Below, one piece after another: positions 57,480-64,000 of a stretch of 64,000 nucleotides of DNA; the stretch's first letter is position 1, and the number at the start of each line of letters is the position of its first letter. The DNA is taken from positions 1 to 64,000 of the forward strand of contig QKWP01002108.1 in assembly GCA_003550325.1 (NCBI GenBank), read 5' to 3'. The notes below the pieces were generated by a model, which made no database searches, was not told where the DNA came from, and saw nothing but the letters and a program-made list of their open reading frames with translations. Source of the DNA: Gigaspora rosea (Eukaryota; Glomeromycota; Glomeromycetes; Diversisporales; Gigasporaceae). The position numbers and the translations under genes were made by a program.

Positions 57480-59808
57480 ATGTCGGCAACACAAGATTCT
57501 AGTATCACCAACATGGACACTCAAGAAGAGGACGATAACCTACTTCTATGGAAATAGACGACTACAACACGGAACAAGCAACAAAAAAATCTAAAGCTGA
57601 GACTTCACCACCTGTTGCAGTACAGCCAGAAACCCCTCCCCCAATAAAAGTGTCGAAGAAAATTCGGATGTTTCTGGAAAATCTGTGTTGACCCCGAAAA
57701 ATTCACCTATGACGTCAGCTCACCTGCTGATCAAAACAAACCCTACAAATTTCCCAGGACCCGCATCAGTACCCATTACATTTTCCCACGATAACCCCTA
57801 TGTGTGTCACGAGGCCACAACAACAACCCAAACCGATCAACCGACCGTGGAAACACAGGCCCCGAGCCAACAACCAGAATCAAACACCTCAATCAACCTA
57901 ACGACCTCAACAACCTCACAGAACGACCCATCTCAACATGTGTTCATCGAAAAAGACTTCTTCGACTTCGATATCGATACCGTGAAATCAATAAACGACG
58001 CCCACTAGCTGACCCTACGAATAAACAACAGGACATAGACATGGAGATTGTTTCGGATTCTACTATTGAATCAGACCACCTAGAAACGATACCTTCAAAG
58101 CCCAATAACATACAACTAGATCCAAATACAACCTCTAGGCTCACCTACAGCGTGGTAGCATCAGGAAAAAAAGTTTCTTCTACTAACCGGGAAGTCGACA
58201 GAGGAAGCTTAAATGAATGGAAAGAACAAGTGCAGAACGAATTACGAAATCAAAAGCAAGCCCAGAGGCTTGATAACTTTAATGAAGAAATCTAGAACAT
58301 AGATAAAATCACAAAGATCCTACATTCAAAGGAGAATCTCATGGAATTTACGAGATACAAACTGGACACTATACCAACTGACATTCAAATTCCCACAGCT
58401 ATTAATGCGAAAATTCACCATAAGGATACTGCATTCTTTCGTTCTTTTATCAGGACAACTGCAGCCCAAGCCCCCCACCAAATTGAATTTACCACTCTCT
58501 TGAGCAAGACTACAGACCGATACAAAAGACTACATAATATATCCATGACTAACAAAACCAACCGTGACCAAATTTTTTTCAGCCTCCGTCAAAAGATTGC
58601 AATTGACTACTTGAAAAATTTAGACTTTCTTGAATTAAATGGCCACGAAATTACTAGCTGGTTGTTTTACTTGTGGGGCTTTGGCAAACTAGAGAAACAT
58701 GTTGACTTCAGGGTCGCCTGTGCAACAATAAATAGCGTATTAATAAAGCAATTACTCCCCTTCCTGACAAACCAGAAGATATTCCTGAAGATATCCATAC
58801 GATTTTACCCTTCCAATTACCAATAGATGATCACCATAATACGCGACAAATAGTCAGCACACTCTGTCTAATTTTTTCATTCCAACGCCTTCCGGAATCT
58901 TACTTTTTGCACACATGCATACCGTTACTCACCTACCCCGCAGACTTAACCTCTGAAATAACTAACCACTTCCCAATTACTGATTATGATGAACTTCGCT
59001 CCCTCTCAGAATACTGTAGGGAATTGCGCAAATACTACATATTCAAAGAATTACCACCCTCATATTTTGACTTACCTGCAGTCGAGACCAAACCTCATCT
59101 TCCAGTAACCCCACAAGAACTAAATAAAGAAATTCAACACCTGTTCCCCTTTGTAGCCAAGAATGAAACTGAATTCAAACGACATATTGAAATCTTAAAA
59201 GAATACTATTACTTTAAAAAACTTCCAAATGACTATATTCGTCAAAGGCGTCGCTTGCCGAAAAAGCCATTAGAACTAAAACTAAACAAATACTCTTTTC
59301 CCCTCACGGACCTGCCTACGGTACAAAAATTCATTGCCGAAATGGAAGACGAATACTACATTCCCGAACCACTCCCGACTGAGTACTCAGAAATTAATTT
59401 CACGAAGAAACCCGAACTCCCATGGGACTTCAGAAAAATCCAACAAATTAAACTGAATATACCTATCACAGACCCAGAGAATTGGTAGCGACTGCTAGGA
59501 AACTACGAAAATTCTACTTCTTCTGTCAAATACCACAAACATGGATTAGAATCCCCAAAAAGGAACAACACCAATCTCTTAATAACAAACCAAAATTACT
59601 CGCTGACCTCCATTCACTCGAGGAATCAATTGCTAATACAATACCTGATTTATCTATCGACCTACCAATTACTGACTATGAGAAAGTGATCACTACAGTA
59701 GACATACTCCATGAATACTTCGACTTCCATACTACTCCACCTTACTTATTCGAACTACTCGACCGTCCGAAACCCGAATGGAACTTATACGATTATGATG
59801 ATGTCTAG
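57480..59808 (+). pseudogene. LINE ORF1 (copy 2), six-repeat protein
   Basis: Presumed RNA-binding ORF1 protein. The first ATG (57480, MSATQDSSITNMD) starts a Thr/Pro/Gln-rich low-complexity half. The second half, from about 58350, has a conserved block (TAFFRSF...QKIAIDYLKNLDFLEL) shared with copy 1 and then six ~50-residue repeats: cores LCLIFSFQRLPESYF, CRELRKYYIFKELPPSYF, LKEYYYFKKLPNDYI, MEDEYYIPEPLPTEYS, LRKFYFFCQIPQTWI and LHEYFDFHTTPPYLF, each preceded by a FPIT/LPIT element and spaced by LPxxPxEL. I do not recognise the domain. Frameshifts near 57560, 57670, 58000, 58290, 58770 and 59480 break it. The final TAG (59806-59808) lies just inside the ORF2 start region. Confidence 0.75.
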
Positions 59809-62800
59809 GGAAACTATTGAAACCCAAACACTTGCGCAACCGCTCGACACTAATCTATCACAAATTATATCAAATGAACCAACACCCGACCACACTCTAC
59901 CACTCAATATCACAAATGAATCAACATTCCTAATTGAGGATGGAATAAACATTGCCACACATAACATCAGAGGACTGACAAGACTAGAAAAAGCACAAAG
60001 TTGGATCGAATACTGTGCCGAATCCAACCTACACATCATATCCCTAACAGAAACCAAACTCACGGACTCACGTACCCTAAACCTTACTAACCCCTTATAC
60101 TTTTTTTATTCTTCCAACTTTGAACCATACACAGCCAAGCAAAAGGACCCCAGTTTTGGCACAGCACTAATGATCTGTAACCAGCTACAACCGTACATAC
60201 ATGACATCCGCACCCTACCCGGCACTGCCATATACATAGATTTCTACTTCCCCGCCAACAAAACCCGCATTATCTCTACCTATTTATCATCAAGTTCAAA
60301 CCATCCCCACCTCAACAAACACACTCAAGAAAAAATCTTCACCTGGTTTCTAGAAGCAAAGAACAGGAACTGGAATATAATTTTACTAGGAGACCTAAAC
60401 GCAAATCAGTTTAGAGACAAGAAATTCCCGCTCTTCAACAACCTAAACTCTGCCAATGCCACCAGCCTATTATCATTTTATGATATTACAACACCTACAT
60501 GGAAAGGACCCAACTCAACGAGTCAAATTGACGACTTATGGTATAACTCCGATATAATCACGAACATGGATAACCCTACAATCACTGACGCCAGTTACAT
60601 CACTGGAAGTGATCATAACATTATCTCCACCACATGGCACATCAACATAACAAAACAAAAAAATTATCAAAACAAAAAACGCAAACAAAAAATATATCAG
60701 TATACGAAAATGACTATAAAAGACTGGAATGAATTTGCAGCAGAAATTGATAAAAGAATCAAACAAGAACTACCACAGCAGGAAACAGAATGAGATGCAA
60801 AAGAATTAAACAGATGCTGGAACATCTGGACCGCCCTGGTCAAGAATACGATGAATAAACTTATCCCCTTCACCTTCACAACTCCTAAGAACTTCTATGC
60901 TCTATCCCTTAAAGCCACCCACTTACACCTTGCACTAAAATTAATGAACAAATGTCTTAGACTCCTGACTACACCTGAATTGCTTGACCGATGTAATAAA
61001 TTACTTTCCACGGCAGCCGAACTTTCAAACACAGAAATCACTCCTCTCACACCAGTTGACCTAGACTCCCTCCTCCCACAAACGATCCAACAACTTAAGC
61101 AAACTAAACATACCATTTGGACTGCCCGCAACTTAGAAAAACTACAAGAACAAAACGATAAAATAAACTTCTATGTCAATCGTCGCTACAATGACTACAA
61201 AGATAACACTTCCAGAATGTTAGACAGTATCTTAAAACGAAGATCAGATCCAGTCAGGACAGATAGAATAATTCTCTCTAACCAAATACTAACCGAAAAA
61301 CAAAAAGTCCTGGAACACATACGCACACACTTCGAGAACTGGACTAAAGCCAATCCGCCCAACGAAAAATTAAAAAAGGACTGGAAAGAAGCCTATCTCC
61401 CCTTAGCAAGCATAGACCCCTCCATATATAAACCACTAACTCTACCCATCTCTCTTGATAAAATCCAATCTACAATCGACAGCGCACCTAAAAATAAGGC
61501 TACTGGACCTTCAGCAATTCCATATGAAACCCTACAACATCTCCCTATTGCCGCAATAAAGATACTTCAAAATATCTTCAACTGCTATCTAAAACTAAAC
61601 CGCACCCCGAAACAATGGCTCCGAGCAAATGTATGGCCCATACCCAAAAAAACCAAATATAACTACGACCTCAATACCACTAGACCCATCACTCTCATTG
61701 ACCATACTAGAAAAATTTTTACTAAAATACTAAACAACCGAATGACCAAAATCATAATGCGCTATGAAATATTATCACCAATGAACTTTGTCGCATTCCC
61801 CTTCCAATCGACTATCCAACCGGTATCTCAACTAACACATATTTTAGAGGATGCTATTACTAATAACAAAGAAATCTGGGCCCTCTCCCAGGACATGTCC
61901 AAGGCATTTGACTCTGTCAATGTCAATACACTGGGGAACGCTCTCCACAGAATTAAGATCCCTCAAAACATAATTGACCTCCTCACTCATCTATTAACCA
62001 ATCGCACAAATCAAGTAATTACAGAACGAGGCTTCACCCCACCATACGCTGTACTAGATGGAATTGACCAGGGCGAAACTTTCTCACCGCTACTATGGAA
62101 AATATACTACGATCCACTTATCGCTACCATAAATAAACGCTTCCACGGCTATTCATCCACAATTCCATCCCAGCCTCCCAAATCAATCCACACCTCCATC
62201 ATGGCTTACATGGATGACTCCCTTTGGATTGCCCCCAATAAACAAACCCTAATGGACATCTTGTCTACCGCCTCAAGCTTTTACAAGCTCAATAACATCA
62301 AAGTCAACCCCACAAAATCATTCTTAATCTCCAATTCCTCAACCCCAACACCCAACATCAACTTCGACAATACGATAATCACCGCTCTACCACTCAACAC
62401 CCCCTTGAAATACTTAGGTGCATGGTTTACAACAGGAAAAACACACACACACATACAAAAATTAATTATGGCTGAAATTACCACGAACTTGAAAAAACTC
62501 CAACTTGCACGCATAACTGAAAAACAAACCATCTATATATACAATCATGTCATCCTACCTCGCTTTCAATACCGTATCCTCTCCTCTTACCTGAATCCTT
62601 CATAGCTAAAACTGATTAACCAATTAATAATCAAGATCATACGACAGAAAGCGAAGATTGCTAGAAGCTTACCAAACTCCTTTTTACACTGTACAAACAT
62701 TTATGCACTCACGGACATATCGCAAGCACAACTATCCACCCTTACCTCTAACCTCCAAAAAGGCTTAAACCACCCGGATTTTGACAAGTCCTATCTTAAG

Positions 62801-64000
62801 ATAAGACTCCAACAAATTCAAAACTCAGCGCACACTAATGAATCCATTCTGGAAAAATGGCCTGCCCTTCCACATTCACAATATCTCACATATATCTATC
62901 AAGCCCTTTGGGCAATACACAAACTCAATATAAAATTCCTAAGACCACTAAACAACTGGCCCATCACAACTAACCTACTAGGCACCTCAATCAACCCAAT
63001 ACTCCTGTCCTACCACAAATGCACATACTTAAAAGAACCCCTGAACTCACACTGGATTTCCTGCATCGAGCAATTCATGGACTTTAGAAACCAAAAACTA
63101 ATAGAATGGAACAACTTTCACCACAATATTAAGAAAATCCCTCGAGGCAGAATCCCGAAATGGTTCCGACTCATACAAGATCTCATTACCTCTTATGCAA
63201 CTCCCATACTCAACATCACAAAATTCAACCCCTTCAGCTCCCCAAATGGACCCCCGATAAGAAAGGATGGATAATTACCTCTAGTGGAAAAATCGCAAAA
63301 ATTTCTAACCAAAATACCAATACTAATACACTAAAAGCCAGACATTACAATACTTCTAGTAATATGAAATCTGTCAAACCCTGTCCTGGATGTGAACTAA
63401 AAAACAAAAAACTAAGAACCTCCCGCTGCTACTTTACTGTTGATAAACGCTTCATACACAACCTCCAAATAGACTGTAAACTCCACATACACACAAATAT
63501 CAGTGATATAATATACAGCCTTCGACACTCTTCCCCTCCAATCCAAGCTACCTTACTTGACAAATCATTACCCAGACCCCTCTTAGCATTCCAAAAACCA
63601 CCTATAGGAAAATGGGAATCACTCGTATCCTCCAATTTCAAGAAGAAATCAATCTCGATAAACATCGCAATTAACAAAAACAACAACCAGACTAACAACA
63701 AAAAAATAATAGCCTCTTGCATATTACAACACAGCGGATCCACAATCAGCATATTCAATAAATACTGGACATACAAAACAAATGCACTATTAAAACTACT
63801 TACCTTCATTTCCACTACAATAGAAAATACAGCCAAATTGGATATAACAACCAATAACATATCATTCAAAAACCTTGTAGAACACACAATAGATATACAT
63901 CGCACCTCACATCTAAAACTTGACCGATCAGACTTCTCACACTTACAACGCATACTAATATCAATACTAATGGAAAGGAAACTGAAAATTTTATATAACC
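59795..64000 (+). pseudogene. LINE ORF2 (copy 2): endonuclease, reverse transcriptase, C-terminal domain
   Basis: Endonuclease/exonuclease/phosphatase-type domain at about 59944-60640 with THNIRG, TETKL, GDLNANQF, SQIDD and GSDHN, the catalytic residues being present. Reverse transcriptase at about 61480-62440: RANVWPIPKK, RPITL, SQDMSKAFDS (motif A Asp), GIDQGETFSPLLW (motif B) and AYMDDS (motif C). Then a CPGC...C...H zinc finger (63379) and an RNase H-like tail (AKLDITTNN near 63830). Three ATGs at 59795-59803 are possible starts. One TGA (60791), one TAG (62603, where copy 1 has a Gln codon) and a shift near 63240 interrupt a frame that is otherwise open for 4 kb. It is recently inactivated. 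The 3' end is outside the window. Confidence 0.85.

Larger units (their letters stand above)
57270..64000 (+). mobile_element. LINE (non-LTR retrotransposon), copy 2, runs off the window
   Basis: Better preserved relative of copy 1. It starts just after the palindromic repeat at 57200-57264 with CTTTCCCGTA and continues beyond the window. ORF1 and ORF2 overlap. The 3' end and tail are not visible. Confidence 0.88.

Noticed and set aside
63429-63953. 174-codon minus-strand frame
   Set aside because: It is the antisense of the LINE ORF2 C-terminal region, whose plus-strand reading has conserved zinc-finger and RNase H-like features.

Overview
This window is a piece of a very AT-rich eukaryotic genome that consists almost entirely of transposable elements, their remnants and tandem repeats. 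The best guess is an early-diverging fungus, probably an arbuscular mycorrhizal fungus (Glomeromycotina, Rhizophagus-like). The reasons are base composition, the mix of hAT, mariner, LTR and non-LTR elements, a KRBA2/Ginger-like integrase gene and short GT-AG introns; this is inference, not a database match. No host housekeeping gene, rRNA or canonical tRNA gene was recognised. One 513-base N run (30288-30800) and single Ns at 2897, 44138 and 53706 mark unresolved assembly joins.

Layout. 0.5-3.5 kb: a ~126-bp satellite array broken by three unrelated small DNA transposons. 4.8-6.5 kb: a mariner element inside a palindromic element. 6.5-11.4 kb: foldback elements, an ancient repeat and a 0.6-kb tandem duplication. 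11.6-14.5 kb: a broken integrase gene (zinc finger, DDE core, acidic repeats, tandem exon-intron repeat, Cys-rich tail). 15.3-15.85 kb: a SWIM zinc-finger gene fragment. 17.9-19.2 kb: a non-LTR retrotransposon remnant split by a hAT MITE. 19.9-26.3 kb: short repeats and MITEs. 26.3-34.6 kb: a hAT-like element (8-bp target duplication) containing an LTR retrotransposon, which itself carries hAT-type insertions. 34.7-42.6 kb: a decayed LINE (copy 1). 45.0-46.0 kb: a non-autonomous hAT element. 46.7-54.5 kb: a 7.8-kb hAT element with a decayed transposase gene and a complete 2.6-kb hAT element nested in it. 54.6-57.3 kb: an LTR-like sequence with a primer-binding site, a tRNA-derived SINE and a hAT MITE. 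57.3 kb to the end: a better preserved LINE (copy 2), cut off by the window.

How the parts fit. Target-site duplications and interrupted repeats give a relative order of insertion in several places. Many differences between duplicated flanks, and several premature stops, are C-to-T or G-to-A, as expected from cytosine methylation and deamination. The two LINE copies check each other: both have a long ORF1 with about six copies of an unrecognised ~50-residue repeat, a start-stop overlap into ORF2, an AP-type endonuclease, a YMDD reverse transcriptase and a divergent RNase H-like tail. The hAT transposase at 49.8-52.8 kb is the only local candidate source for the many hAT-type MITEs, but their terminal sequences differ, so most must have been mobilised by other transposases.
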